A stretch of 58,739 bases of DNA from Kiritimatiellia bacterium (GCA_017628025.1 JAGBZX010000031.1:1-58739), one strand, 5' to 3'. Counted from the first letter of the stretch, positions 39,754-49,468 are shown. Numbers and translations are program-made. The notes: generated from the letters alone by a model not told the origin.

Positions 39754-41061
39754 TTATTTTATAAATTTTACTGGATCTAGCTCAAAAACTGCATCTTGAG
39801 CAATGTCCACGCCCTTTTCCGCTAGTACCCTGCGCCACTTTGCCATCATGTCGCGTTTACACGTCTTAGGCGAATCATCGCCATCAGCGTTTTTAAGCGG
39901 AGAAAACTCATCTTCTTGATTAAAAGCTAAAAATGCCGCCTTGCGAGCTTTGGGTAAAAGATCAAAAATAAATTTTTCAAACTTATAACCATTTGGCTCA
40001 GAAGGCTTAATCGTTTCGCCTTTCGAATCTATTGTTGGAATTTTCTTGAACGCCAAATGAAGTGGCATGTCCTGACCTGCTTCACGCTCTAGAAACGCTC
40101 TATCAAAGACATGAATTGCTGGCGAGCCGTAAAGATGATAAAGATTGCCGTCTGCTCGTTTTTTAAGACACTGCTCCTTTGACATCTCTGTGTATTCCAC
40201 CATACGATAAGAATTACCGAAAAGCATTGGAACACCAACCTTTTCAAATGGGTCACGCTTTGCACAAAGCTTCAAAGTAAATTCACTTTTTTCTATTGCA
40301 TGATATCCAATAAAAGCAGGATCTGCAATCTCAACTAGCGGATTATCTACTTGGAAGAAAAAGACATGCTTTATGCCGCGGCGCTTCATATCTTCTAATG
40401 CGCCAGAGCGAGAAAGTGCTGCCAACAAACCGCCATGCCCATCTGGGCTCATAAATACACGCGATTTACTCTGCATAATTACTTTACCATCACTCAACAT
40501 CCCTGGCCACATCCCTTGCGTAAAGAACATTATGTTTTTAGGATCAAGACCAAAGTATTTATTCGCAACAAAGCACTTCTTAGTAACAGCATCATTGGCC
40601 TCTGATGTCATAATATACCAAGGAAGAGGCTTAGAGAATTTTTGAGAAAGCGCTAGAATCTTTCGGGCGTGATAATTAAAAAGCGGCTTGCCTGTAAGTG
40701 GCCCTATAGGATAGGCGCCTTTTGGGCCTTCAAATCCAAGACGACTACCCTGACCACCTGCGACCAAAAGGACAGCAACTCTACCAGCGCGAAGTTCTGC
40801 TTCACCCTTTGCTACGCACTTTTCTTTGACAGGTCCCTTTAATTGAGCCACTTTCGGCGCCTTACCAGCCTTTGTAGAGTTAGACTCTTCTGCCTCTGGC
40901 ATGGATAGCGCCTGACGACAGCGATTTAACGATGCCGCATCAAAGGTGCCAATTTGTGCCAATAGCGCTTTGCGCTCACCAGCCGTTAAATCACCCCAAA
41001 AAGATAAGACGTGACTTTGACCAATCTCTGACAGGAGTTTTTGAGCTTCTTTATAGGTCAT
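39754..41061 (-). CDS. UDP-sugar pyrophosphorylase, eukaryotic-like UDPGP/UAP1 family
   Basis: This 435-residue nucleotidyltransferase has LLVAGGQGSRLGFEGPKGAYPIG, the signature of the UDPGP family (UDP-GlcNAc or UDP-glucose pyrophosphorylases of the AGX/UAP1 type, not GalU or GlmU). Later come MTSEAND, FFTQGMWPGML, MSPDGHGGLL, HVFFFQVDNPLVEIADP and PNGYKFEKFIFDLL. It makes a UDP-sugar from UTP and sugar-1-phosphate. I start at the ATG at 41061 (GGGG eight bases upstream); an ATG 18 bases earlier inside the previous gene is possible. Confidence 0.88.
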   Translation of the reverse strand: MTYKEAQKLLSEIGQSHVLSFWGDLTAGERKALLAQIGTFDAASLNRCRQALSMPEAEESNSTKAGKAPKVAQLKGPVKEKCVAKGEAELRAGRVAVLLVAGGQGSRLGFEGPKGAYPIGPLTGKPLFNYHARKILALSQKFSKPLPWYIMTSEANDAVTKKCFVANKYFGLDPKNIMFFTQGMWPGMLSDGKVIMQSKSRVFMSPDGHGGLLAALSRSGALEDMKRRGIKHVFFFQVDNPLVEIADPAFIGYHAIEKSEFTLKLCAKRDPFEKVGVPMLFGNSYRMVEYTEMSKEQCLKKRADGNLYHLYGSPAIHVFDRAFLEREAGQDMPLHLAFKKIPTIDSKGETIKPSEPNGYKFEKFIFDLLPKARKAAFLAFNQEDEFSPLKNADGDDSPKTCKRDMMAKWRRVLAEKGVDIAQDAVFELDPVKFIK

Positions 41062-42406
41062 CGGTAATCCCCGTTTCATCTATTAGTAATCCAGTAGAAC
41101 CATCCGTTACAGGATAGCCATACATTGATTTTGCCTTGCACCCGTAAGCTCGAACATCAGCTGGAACATAAGCACCAGGCTTTTTAACATCTCCCTGATG
41201 CCAATCCCATTCAAGATTCTTTTGGACAACATTTTTGAAAAATACATTTTCCATCTTGTCTGAAAAACGCGTAAATCCGCCTTCATAGGCATTAATCTCA
41301 ACATCAACAAACGCACTATTCCGCATTCTTACACCAAGAATACCATTACCGCGTATGTCATCGGCTTTAACCCCGTAAAAGATAATATTCTCAAGCCACT
41401 CTGGCGTTATAGCGCAACCAGCAAAAAGAGCAGGTTTCGCCTCCGTGTCGCTACCAGGATCAATACCCTTCACAGTTGAATTAATCACTAGCATATCATT
41501 ACCAGAAAACGCTTCGCTTACAATTTGCAAAACCTTGTGATTGCGAATTAAGGTAGCATTGCATGGCCCATTTTTCAGCATCGCTGTAACACCACCAGTG
41601 ACATATGCTTTTAGCTTATTACCAAATGGATACGTATCAGCTGCTTGTGCGCCCTTGCGGTTATAAATGCGACAATTATCAAACCAAGCTGATGCTTGAC
41701 GCAACGTCCCTTCACCGCCAATTACCATATCATGCGTACCGCTAACATCGATAAAAATATCTACGTCTTTGAATTTCACTAAATCAGTAGCGGGTCTGCC
41801 GCCACGAATTTTAACATCACCTTTTTTAAGACCTGGTGCAGGACAAATTGTTGTCCAATATTTGCGATTAAATCCTCCCCCCATTCGGCGAACCTTATAA
41901 ACACCTTTCTTGCAATAAATAGTTCCACCATCTCCACACTTTCGTATCGCTACTGAAAGAGACTGCACAGGAGCAGACTCTGTGCCATCAGCATAATCAA
42001 TACCATTTTCGCAATCAACCCAGATATTTGTCGGACTACCTAGATTACCCGCGGCATTTGCATATAGGGGAAGCTCTGGTAGTTTCATTGATGCGCCATC
42101 AGAAGTCTTAACTAAGGCCGTTAAAATAACTTTACCATTAGAATAAGATGCAGGATTAAACGGGAAAACATACTCTTTAACACCAGTTCTAGGGTTTAAT
42201 ATTTTCTCGTTTGTTTTAAACGCACTTGTTCCGTTGACAAAAAACTCTATTTCAATATTCTTCTCATGAAATGCCACAACCCCTGCATTAAACACATCTT
42301 TAATGCGCTGCAAAGGTATAACATCCCACTTGGCAACAGGCGGAGCAGAAAACAAAGACAAGCCAAGTAGTACTATAAAAGAAAATATTAAGCTTTTTAC
42401 GCGCAT
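41051..42406 (-). CDS. Secreted right-handed parallel beta-helix protein
   Basis: This 451-residue protein has a signal peptide (MRVKSLIFSFIVLLGLSLFSA). From about residue 125 it reads as a pectate-lyase-like beta-helix: WVDCENGIDYADGTESAPVQSLSVAIRKCGDGGTIYCKKGVYKV followed by repeated short strands and Asn/Gly turns (DNCRIYNRKG, LVINSTVKG, MRNSAFVDVEI, ENVFFKNVV). Such proteins bind or cleave polysaccharides; no catalytic triad could be identified. It overlaps its neighbours by 10 and 11 bases. Confidence 0.8.
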   Translation of the reverse strand: MRVKSLIFSFIVLLGLSLFSAPPVAKWDVIPLQRIKDVFNAGVVAFHEKNIEIEFFVNGTSAFKTNEKILNPRTGVKEYVFPFNPASYSNGKVILTALVKTSDGASMKLPELPLYANAAGNLGSPTNIWVDCENGIDYADGTESAPVQSLSVAIRKCGDGGTIYCKKGVYKVRRMGGGFNRKYWTTICPAPGLKKGDVKIRGGRPATDLVKFKDVDIFIDVSGTHDMVIGGEGTLRQASAWFDNCRIYNRKGAQAADTYPFGNKLKAYVTGGVTAMLKNGPCNATLIRNHKVLQIVSEAFSGNDMLVINSTVKGIDPGSDTEAKPALFAGCAITPEWLENIIFYGVKADDIRGNGILGVRMRNSAFVDVEINAYEGGFTRFSDKMENVFFKNVVQKNLEWDWHQGDVKKPGAYVPADVRAYGCKAKSMYGYPVTDGSTGLLIDETGITDDL

Positions 42407-43929
42407 TTAGTAAATCTCCTTGCACGGCGCATTGAAAAATAAATCGGTCTATTGATTGCCCAGCCTGAAGCATTTAAAATAGCACCAATATCTCGTTTAC
42501 GAAGCTTAAACCAAACAAGTACCACGCTTGGCAATGAAACTGCTAATACAACAGCAGCAAGTGCTGGGAATATCATCCACCAAGGCTCAATGCCTGTAAT
42601 TGTCTTAACCACTGCCGCCATTGCAGTACCTATCATCGCTACTCCAATGCCGATTGCCGCTACACTTGATGCCATCACCGCGCCGCCACCAGCTCTAATA
42701 GCCTCTGTTTGCTGTGGCAAATTAACTGGTGCCGTCTTTGATTGCTTATCGCTTACGAATTTTTTAACTAATGCTGAAATAGCCTCTCCAATTTTGCGCC
42801 ATGGCAACCAAAACGCTTCAACTAAAGAAACACTATGCTCAACAATCTTTGTTATGACTGCATCACACTCTCTACCTTCTTCATCATAAAATACACCATT
42901 GCGCCCAACATATAGCGAACCCGTTCGCCCAGCAGTAACAACAGCACAAACATTGCGCTTAATGCCATCAGATGGACGCGTAACGGAAAGATAAAGAATA
43001 CAGCATTTACTCTTATCGGCTAATGCTGAATGAGCAGCTTCTGATTCAACAGGAAGACAAAGACACATCTCGCGAGAATCTATTCTTAATGTGCCACATT
43101 GGAACATCGCAGATGAAGATTTTCTGTAAAGACGGCCCATATTAACAAAATTTTCAAGAAACTCAAGAAGATACATCTTAAAACGAAGTATCTTTTCTTC
43201 TTTTTGAAGCTTGTCCTTTGCTCCTGCTGCAGCTACTGGACGAGAAGCCTTCCATTTGCGATAAGGAGAAAATTTCGTTTTAATCGCCTTCCAGCCAAGC
43301 ATATCTATAAATTCAACTGGACCTAAAATCTTTTCTACACATTTTGTGCGAAAATCAATAATCGCCTCGATATAGCGCGGATTAATATGATCTACTAACG
43401 AAAGAGTGCGCGTAGATTCTTCTGTTACTAACTGAACATCAGAACTAGGCTGGAAATACTCATCAATTAAAGGCTCTACTACTTTTAACGCTTCTTCTGC
43501 GCTTTGCGTGCCGTCACCTAAAAAAGAAATTTCTTCCAATGATTCTCTTTTTGTCCATTCGTCAATTGCACGAAGCTCTTCTTCTGTCGGCGGCTCATTT
43601 TGAACGGCTGCTTGGCGAGCCATGATTTCTGCTAACTTTTTAGCATCTTCATCATTCTTTTCAAAAAGAAGTTTAAAATCAAAATTATTTTCTTTAAGAA
43701 AGGCGATTGAAGAAAGAACTTCATCAATGCGTATACGACCGTCACCGTCTGTATCCAAAAATTCCAACGTGCGCGAATCAAACCTTAGCCCTTTACAGGG
43801 ACAACTCATCGCCATATACATCTTGCGATCCAAAGACGAAAGATTTTCAATATCCTCTGGCGTTTTGATAAGCACCTGTTTCGTGCGTCCAGCACGAAAA
43901 GTGGACCATTTGCGGTTACCGGAAGTCAT
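42397..43929 (-). CDS. EF-hand-containing membrane protein of unknown function
   Basis: This 510-residue protein has a canonical calcium-binding loop, DTDGDGRIRIDE (about residues 59-70), a long soluble helical part, a beta-rich middle (CGTLRIDSREMCLCLP, RTGSLYVGRNGVFYD), and two membrane segments close to the C-terminus (about 420-480). Only one EF loop is evident. It resembles poorly characterised EF-hand proteins of Bacteroidota and PVC bacteria. AGGAGATAATAAAG precedes the ATG at 43929, which decides the start over an upstream ATG at 43974 inside the previous gene. Confidence 0.75.
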   Translation of the reverse strand: MTSGNRKWSTFRAGRTKQVLIKTPEDIENLSSLDRKMYMAMSCPCKGLRFDSRTLEFLDTDGDGRIRIDEVLSSIAFLKENNFDFKLLFEKNDEDAKKLAEIMARQAAVQNEPPTEEELRAIDEWTKRESLEEISFLGDGTQSAEEALKVVEPLIDEYFQPSSDVQLVTEESTRTLSLVDHINPRYIEAIIDFRTKCVEKILGPVEFIDMLGWKAIKTKFSPYRKWKASRPVAAAGAKDKLQKEEKILRFKMYLLEFLENFVNMGRLYRKSSSAMFQCGTLRIDSREMCLCLPVESEAAHSALADKSKCCILYLSVTRPSDGIKRNVCAVVTAGRTGSLYVGRNGVFYDEEGRECDAVITKIVEHSVSLVEAFWLPWRKIGEAISALVKKFVSDKQSKTAPVNLPQQTEAIRAGGGAVMASSVAAIGIGVAMIGTAMAAVVKTITGIEPWWMIFPALAAVVLAVSLPSVVLVWFKLRKRDIGAILNASGWAINRPIYFSMRRARRFTKCA

Positions 43930-43934
43930 CTTTA

Positions 43935-45251
43935 TTATCTCCTGCTCTTCTTCCACGCTTGATGAATCGTCCAATACTTAACTTCAAGATTTGGAGCCTC
44001 CCATTCTGGGCGAGAACCATTCTTAAGCCATGATAAAAATTCTTCAACTTCTTGTGAGAAATGAGCTTCGTGGCCGATATCATATGACTTAGGTATCACT
44101 ATGCGCCACTGACCATCCTTTTCTTCGCCAACTTCAATACCAGGATATGTTTTGGCAATATCTGCAACGGTGGCCTTAAGAGCGGCAGCAAAAAGCGATT
44201 TATCCTCTCCCTTATTAGGCTTAACAAAAAGAGCTGGTCTAAAGTTTGTTGAAGCGTTTTGGCTAATATAAACTGTAGAGCGTGTTCCGCGCATAATTGA
44301 ACTATGTGTGTCGCCTGAACCAGGCTCAGCGATAAAGTTCCAAACGACGGAAACCTTCACCGCGATGCCCTTAAGTAAATATGTAAACTCTCCATTAGCC
44401 TCGCACTGAAGGATATTATTAGAATCAACCTTCGACTTTAAGTAACTAGGCCATTCTTTGCAGCCAGTAGACATTTCATACTGCTTAGCTGAAATAGGAG
44501 TATCCCAAGCGCGTGCAGAAACAATATTTACATCTTCACGAGAAAGCTTAACACCAGGGAACGCCGACCACTGAACGATATCTACTAAATGGCTAGTGAC
44601 ATCAGCGATGCCAGAGCCTTGCTTTGTGACGTCATAATACCAAGCTGGTCTCTTAAGAGGTTTACCATCTACGAGTTTGCAGAAATGATGTACCGAAACT
44701 TTTTCAATCGCAGGCTCTTCTGGCGTGCCTTTAAGTTGTTCACCATATACTAAAGGTGAGCTGACAAGTTCGCGTTGAATCATCGTAAAGATTTCATGAC
44801 GCTCAGTCATCACATCATCTACAATAACGCCGTTTTCTTTAGCAACTTTAAGAGTTTCTTCTAACTTAGAAAATGCCGCCTCGTCTATACCCATAGGCTT
44901 ATCGGCAACTACATGTAAGCCGGCCTTCGCGGCAGCGAGAAAATAATCTGGTTTAAGATCGTTACGCCCTGCGAGTATGACAACATCGCCTTTCTTCGAT
45001 TCAGAAATTGCCTTTTGAAGAAAATCCTCGCCCGTATAGACTGCTTCATTCCACGAAGTCGGGTTTTGCTTGCGATTATTAAATCCGTTTACTAACGCTA
45101 CATGAGCATCCAACTCTGCTCCCTTAGGGGCATAAACTCGCACTTCTTTATTAGCCTCTGGATAAGACCTGTTTAAAACGAGAGCGGCATGAAAATGGCC
45201 AGGATTAATCTCAACAAAATTTACAGCAGCAATTAACAAAGATAAGAACAT
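43935..45251 (-). CDS. Gfo/Idh/MocA-family oxidoreductase, probably exported
   Basis: This 438-residue protein begins with a short hydrophobic segment (MFLSLLIAAVNFVEI) that may be a signal peptide and then has a Rossmann-type N-terminal domain (INPGHFHAALVLNRSYP, DVVILAGRND, AAAKAGLHVVADKPM) followed by the substrate domain with SGIADVTSHLVDIVQW. The putative oxidoreductase C-terminal domain type fits. The family oxidises or reduces sugars and their derivatives with NAD(P). AAGGGTAATAAT precedes the ATG. Confidence 0.8.
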   Translation of the reverse strand: MFLSLLIAAVNFVEINPGHFHAALVLNRSYPEANKEVRVYAPKGAELDAHVALVNGFNNRKQNPTSWNEAVYTGEDFLQKAISESKKGDVVILAGRNDLKPDYFLAAAKAGLHVVADKPMGIDEAAFSKLEETLKVAKENGVIVDDVMTERHEIFTMIQRELVSSPLVYGEQLKGTPEEPAIEKVSVHHFCKLVDGKPLKRPAWYYDVTKQGSGIADVTSHLVDIVQWSAFPGVKLSREDVNIVSARAWDTPISAKQYEMSTGCKEWPSYLKSKVDSNNILQCEANGEFTYLLKGIAVKVSVVWNFIAEPGSGDTHSSIMRGTRSTVYISQNASTNFRPALFVKPNKGEDKSLFAAALKATVADIAKTYPGIEVGEEKDGQWRIVIPKSYDIGHEAHFSQEVEEFLSWLKNGSRPEWEAPNLEVKYWTIHQAWKKSRR

Positions 45252-45261
45252 ATTATTACCC

Positions 45262-46431
45262 TTATTTAAGAAGTTCTTTTAAAGTGCCCTTAGGTACCGC
45301 ACGCGCGGCATTTTTAAGTAATGCAAATAGAATTTCACGCTCTGAAGTAGAAAGATCGTTCAAACTTTCCATCCTCGAAGCAAGCTCTACGCTAAGTGCG
45401 TCAAAACGCTCTCTTTCTTCTGAAGTATCATCGGCCTCATACGGATAAGAGCCTTCGTCCATCCAATTACCGATTAACCCAGCAGTACGATCAAGGCCGA
45501 TACTTAAAAAGTACTCCTTCATTTTCTTACGAGCAGCATCAAGATACATCCTGACTTCAGAATTAAGTTCTTCCATCATAAATGCATTTTCTTCGGCCAA
45601 ACTGCTGAAACGCTTAGAAATTAAATATGCTGTAAAGCTTATCCCGCCAGAGCGAACTTTAGGCGATGTTTCATGCAGCTGAAAACCGTCACCGCCGGCA
45701 ATCACTAATTTACCAGCACCAGCAAAGCGGCGCTTCCACTCAATAATCTCAAGCTTCGCTTTCGCACCATTATCGAGCTCTAATTCAAATTCGTTCATAC
45801 GCTTTTGAACGATAATTGGTGTTACTGGTAGACCGTTAAAGTATATCCTTACATCTGGATAACTCTTTAGATATAAAGCAAACTTTGATGCAAGAGTTTG
45901 AACTGTCTCGGCGGCATTTAGTAACGAATCGCATACTGCACGAGAATTTGAAATCACGACCTCGGTGCCGCGTTGAGGAGCTTCCGATGGCTTAAGCGAC
46001 TCTAAATCAAAGACACCAGGATTAGCAATGTCACCAGAAATCAAATATTGCAATCGCTGACCAGCTATATCAGCAGACGTGCGCCATTCAACATGAGCAC
46101 CAAGCGCAAAAGCTTTAAATCTGCCTCTTCCATGCCTACCATGCAAACGGCGTCCAGTAAGAAGCGTAGTCTTCTTTGAATCGCGTTTCCAGCTACCGCC
46201 AAGCGAGCCAAACGTGGAATCTGCATTAAGAATATCGATACCTGTGCCGTCATCAGTTATGCGCACAGCATCAACTGCGCCTAAAGCATTTGTAACTAAA
46301 TCAACTTTAACTTCTTTGGCATCTGCATCAAGAGCATTCCAAATAAGCTCTTCTAAAGCAGAATGAGCCGAAGACTTAAAAAGCGACTCAATATGGTCAG
46401 GCTGCGCCTGTACGTAAATCTGTTTGCTCAT
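45262..46431 (-). CDS. GHKL-type (Hsp90/MutL-like) ATP-binding protein
   Basis: This 389-residue protein has the GHKL fold motifs: N box EELIWNALDADA (about 27-38), G1 ITDDGTGI (58-65), and a glycine-rich lid RRLHGRHGRGRFKAFALG (about 94-111). The rest is a transducer-like domain and helical tail without the long effector parts seen in MutL, HtpG or MORC. I do not know its function; related stand-alone ATPases occur in repair, remodelling and defence contexts. It follows xseB by five bases with no ribosome site, so it is probably translationally coupled. Confidence 0.8.
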   Translation of the reverse strand: MSKQIYVQAQPDHIESLFKSSAHSALEELIWNALDADAKEVKVDLVTNALGAVDAVRITDDGTGIDILNADSTFGSLGGSWKRDSKKTTLLTGRRLHGRHGRGRFKAFALGAHVEWRTSADIAGQRLQYLISGDIANPGVFDLESLKPSEAPQRGTEVVISNSRAVCDSLLNAAETVQTLASKFALYLKSYPDVRIYFNGLPVTPIIVQKRMNEFELELDNGAKAKLEIIEWKRRFAGAGKLVIAGGDGFQLHETSPKVRSGGISFTAYLISKRFSSLAEENAFMMEELNSEVRMYLDAARKKMKEYFLSIGLDRTAGLIGNWMDEGSYPYEADDTSEERERFDALSVELASRMESLNDLSTSEREILFALLKNAARAVPKGTLKELLK

Positions 46432-46436
46432 AAGTT

Positions 46437-46625
46437 TTAAACAGCACTATCTGGAGTAGTAACTTTCTCTATCTTAAGACGAATAGCTTCAAGTTCTTTT
46501 TGACATTGAGCAACTAACTTTTGCCCGTCTTCGTACTTCTTAATCATCTCATCAATGGAAAGTTCGCCCGACTCCATCAACGAAACGGTTTCTTCTAGTT
46601 TTTTAAGATTTTCTTCAAAATTCAT
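46437..46625 (-). CDS. xseB: Exodeoxyribonuclease VII small subunit
   Basis: This small helical protein of 62 residues (FEENLKKLEETVSLMESGEL then SIDEMIKKYEDGQKLVAQC) is typical of XseB, the accessory subunit that activates the XseA nuclease on single-stranded DNA. XseA is not in the window. Its ATG lies 6 bases after a TATAAT hexamer with no room for a ribosome site. Confidence 0.93.
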   Translation of the reverse strand: MNFEENLKKLEETVSLMESGELSIDEMIKKYEDGQKLVAQCQKELEAIRLKIEKVTTPDSAV

Positions 46626-46631
46626 ATGCGT

Positions 46632-46640
46632 ATTATATCA
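46632..46640 (-). promoter_or_regulatory. Extended -10 box (TGATATAAT) of xseB
   Basis: TGATATAAT ends 6 bases before the xseB ATG (gap ACGCAT). The usual start point, about seven bases past the box, is the A of the ATG, which predicts a leaderless transcript. Confidence 0.72.
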
Positions 46641-46663
46641 TATTTGAAGCAAAATGCCGCGCC

Positions 46664-48355
46664 TTATGTATAGCGCAGCACTTCGTCAACCGTCGTATAC
46701 CCGTCTAGGATTGAACGAATTCCGTCTTCACGCATCGTTCGCATTCCTAATTCACGGGCCTTTTCGCGAATTATAAGCGTTGGCGCTTTTTCGTTAACTA
46801 GTTCTCTTAAGGGCGAAGACATTCTTAAATACTCAAAAACGCCTTTTCTGCCTTTATATCCTGTGCCATTGCACGTTTTGCAACCCTTACCAAAGTAAAA
46901 TGGTCTACCACCAATCTGGTCGCGCGTCATTCCAATTCGGTCTAGCGTCTCGTCATCTGGCTCATAGCTCTGACGGCAGTCTCGGCAACAAGTACGAACG
47001 AGTCGCTGACCAAGAACGCCTTCTAGAGTTGACGCAAGCAAATAAGGGGCGATATTCATATCAAGAAAACGCATGACAGCGCCAGCTGCGTCATTTGTGT
47101 GAAGCGTTGAAAAAACAAAGTGACCGGTAAGTGCAGCCTGAATAGCGATTTCCGCCGTCTCAAGGTCTCGAATTTCACCAATCATCATCACGTCAGGGTC
47201 TTGACGGAGAAACGCACGAAGAACTTTTGCAAATGTGTTACCTGCTTGCGTATCAATTGGCACCTGAACGATACCATCAACGTTATATTCGACTGGTTCC
47301 TCTGCGGTTAGTAGCTTAGTATCTAGCCTATTAATTCGCTTTAAAATAGAATAAAGCGTAGTAGTTTTACCAGAACCTGTGGGGCCTGTAACGATGAAAA
47401 TACCATTTGGCTTTTCAATATCCATCGTTATCTCGTCATAAACATCTTCTGGCAAGCCTACATTTTCTAAGTCAAGAGATGTTGTCGTCTGGTCGAGAAT
47501 ACGCATAACGACAGACTCTCCGTGCGCTGTAGGCAAGCATGACACACGAAGGTCAACTGGGCGCCCTGCCACGGTAAGTGCGATTCGACCATCTTGAGGA
47601 ATACGCCTTTCTGCAATATTAAGATCTGCCAAAATCTTAACGCGAGAAATAATCGCTGGGGCCATCTTAACATCAGGAGCCTTCATCTCGTATAGTGCGC
47701 CGTCGACACGATAACGAATCTTAAAGTCATTCTCAAAAGGCTCAATATGAATATCAGAGGCATGGTCAACAACGCCCTGATAAAGAATCAAGTTAACGAA
47801 CCTAATAATCGCAGATGAATTTGCAGCATTCTCTATAGAAGCAATATCGTTTGCATTTGCCGTTGCTAACTCGTCATCATCAGAAAAGCCCTCACCAAGA
47901 GCCTTTATCATATCAGAGACAGACTCATTAGCATCACCGTAATATTGGGCAATTCTATCTGATACGTCTTTTTCTTTAGCAAAAACAAAGCGAACTTCTT
48001 TAGAGAGTGTAAAATAAATCTCGTCAGAAATACGTGGATCTACAATATCATATGTCGCTAGCGTGACAGAGAAGTCATCACTTGCAATCGGAAAAACATT
48101 GTACATCCTAGCCGTTGAAGCAGGAATAGCGTTAGTAACATCAGTATCTAGCGTCATAGACGCCAAATCAACAGCCTCAGTATCGCGATCTGCCGCTATT
48201 GCCGCAAGAAGATCGTCTTCTGAAACGATTTCCTGATCCAAGACTAGTCTTCGAACGCTCTTAGACTCGGTTTTCGACAAATCCTGAAGATCTGCCGCGG
48301 TATCTTCGTCTATATACCCGTTCTGAACGAGTATCTGTAATATCGGATCTAACAT
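46664..48355 (-). CDS. GspE/PilB-type assembly ATPase, second copy
   Basis: This 563-residue hexameric ATPase powers pilus or type II secretion assembly. It has an N-terminal MshEN-like domain, the Walker A GPTGSGKTTTLYSIL, ITxEEPVEYN, GEIRDLETAEIAIQAALTGHFVFSTLHTND and a zinc-binding CCRDCRQSYEP...CKTCNGTGYKGRKGVFEYL. It overlaps pilT by one base (TGATG); an upstream TTG is less likely. It is a paralogue of the protein encoded at 49469-51133. Confidence 0.92.
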   Translation of the reverse strand: MLDPILQILVQNGYIDEDTAADLQDLSKTESKSVRRLVLDQEIVSEDDLLAAIAADRDTEAVDLASMTLDTDVTNAIPASTARMYNVFPIASDDFSVTLATYDIVDPRISDEIYFTLSKEVRFVFAKEKDVSDRIAQYYGDANESVSDMIKALGEGFSDDDELATANANDIASIENAANSSAIIRFVNLILYQGVVDHASDIHIEPFENDFKIRYRVDGALYEMKAPDVKMAPAIISRVKILADLNIAERRIPQDGRIALTVAGRPVDLRVSCLPTAHGESVVMRILDQTTTSLDLENVGLPEDVYDEITMDIEKPNGIFIVTGPTGSGKTTTLYSILKRINRLDTKLLTAEEPVEYNVDGIVQVPIDTQAGNTFAKVLRAFLRQDPDVMMIGEIRDLETAEIAIQAALTGHFVFSTLHTNDAAGAVMRFLDMNIAPYLLASTLEGVLGQRLVRTCCRDCRQSYEPDDETLDRIGMTRDQIGGRPFYFGKGCKTCNGTGYKGRKGVFEYLRMSSPLRELVNEKAPTLIIREKARELGMRTMREDGIRSILDGYTTVDEVLRYT

Positions 48356-49437
48356 CAAACCATCTCTTCCTTGAGTTTCTGGACCACTGAATCTGGGTCC
48401 TGAGCTTTAGTAATGAGATCTTCGTAAGAAATAAGACCTTCTTTATAAAGATTTGTCAGCGACGTATCAAGCGTCATCATACCAAACTTCGCACCAGTCT
48501 GGAGGTCACTCTTAATCATATTCGTCTTGTTATCGCGAATACGGCTACGAATAGCGTCTGTTGAAGTCATAATCTCAAAGGCCGCAACTCGCCCGTGAAC
48601 CTCACCATTACGATCTAGTTTAGGCAAGAGAATCTGGGAGATAACCGCTTGAAGACCTGCAGCAAGCTGCGTTCTAATCTGCGCTTGTTGGTTCGTCGGA
48701 AATGCGTCAACGATACGGTCAATCGTTTCTGCCGCGCCTGTAGTATGCAATGTACCGAAAACCAAGTGTCCTGTTTCAGCAGCCGTAATAGCCGCAGCAA
48801 TCGTTTCAAGGTCACGCATTTCACCAACGAGAATAACATCAGGGTCTTGACGAAGTGCGCGACGAATCGCCTCTGCGAACGTCGGCACGTCATCACCAAC
48901 TTCGCGCTGCGTGACTAACGAATTTTTGGAGTTGTGATAAAATTCAATTGGGTCTTCAATTGTGATAATATGAACGTTGCGCTCTTGGTTAATAACATTA
49001 AGCATTGAGGCAAGCGTCGTTGATTTACCAGAGCCAGTAGGTCCCGTAACAAGAATTAAGCCGCGAGGCTTAAAAAGCAATTCTCTAGTAACTGGCGGAA
49101 GCCCCAACTGATCCATCGTCAAAAGCGTATTTGGAATCTGACGAAGAACAGCACCATAGCGCTTTCTTTCCTTGAAAATAGATACACGGAAGCGAGTGCC
49201 GTCAGGATGAGCTAAAGCAAAGTCTGCTCCCCCCTCTTTCTCAACTTCAGCCATTTGCTTTTCGTCAGCCATTTCTTTAACTAACTCATAAGCTTCTTCT
49301 TCTGTTAGAGGCTCCTCTGTAATTGGAAGTAGCTCACCATGAACACGCAGTTTAGGCGGCATAAGAGCTCTAATATGAAGGTCAGAGCCTCCTTCGTCAA
49401 TCGTGGCTTGAAGTAAATCTTCAATATGTATATCCAT
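48355..49437 (-). CDS. pilT: Twitching motility retraction ATPase PilT
   Basis: This 360-residue PilT-type ATPase depolymerises type IV pili. It has the short N-terminal domain (IEDLLQATIDEGGSDLHIRA), VTGPTGSGKSTTLASML, ITIEDPIEFYHNSKNSLVTQREVG, the PilT-typical AIRRALRQDPDVILVGEMRDLETI, and GTLHTTGAAETIDRIVDAFP. The zinc motif of PilB is absent, as expected. GGAAGG stands about ten bases before the ATG at 49437; the longer GTG start overlaps the previous gene. Confidence 0.93.
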   Translation of the reverse strand: MDIHIEDLLQATIDEGGSDLHIRALMPPKLRVHGELLPITEEPLTEEEAYELVKEMADEKQMAEVEKEGGADFALAHPDGTRFRVSIFKERKRYGAVLRQIPNTLLTMDQLGLPPVTRELLFKPRGLILVTGPTGSGKSTTLASMLNVINQERNVHIITIEDPIEFYHNSKNSLVTQREVGDDVPTFAEAIRRALRQDPDVILVGEMRDLETIAAAITAAETGHLVFGTLHTTGAAETIDRIVDAFPTNQQAQIRTQLAAGLQAVISQILLPKLDRNGEVHGRVAAFEIMTSTDAIRSRIRDNKTNMIKSDLQTGAKFGMMTLDTSLTNLYKEGLISYEDLITKAQDPDSVVQKLKEEMV

Positions 49438-49468
49438 TTCGTGCGTTCCTTCCTTTTTAGTCGACGCG

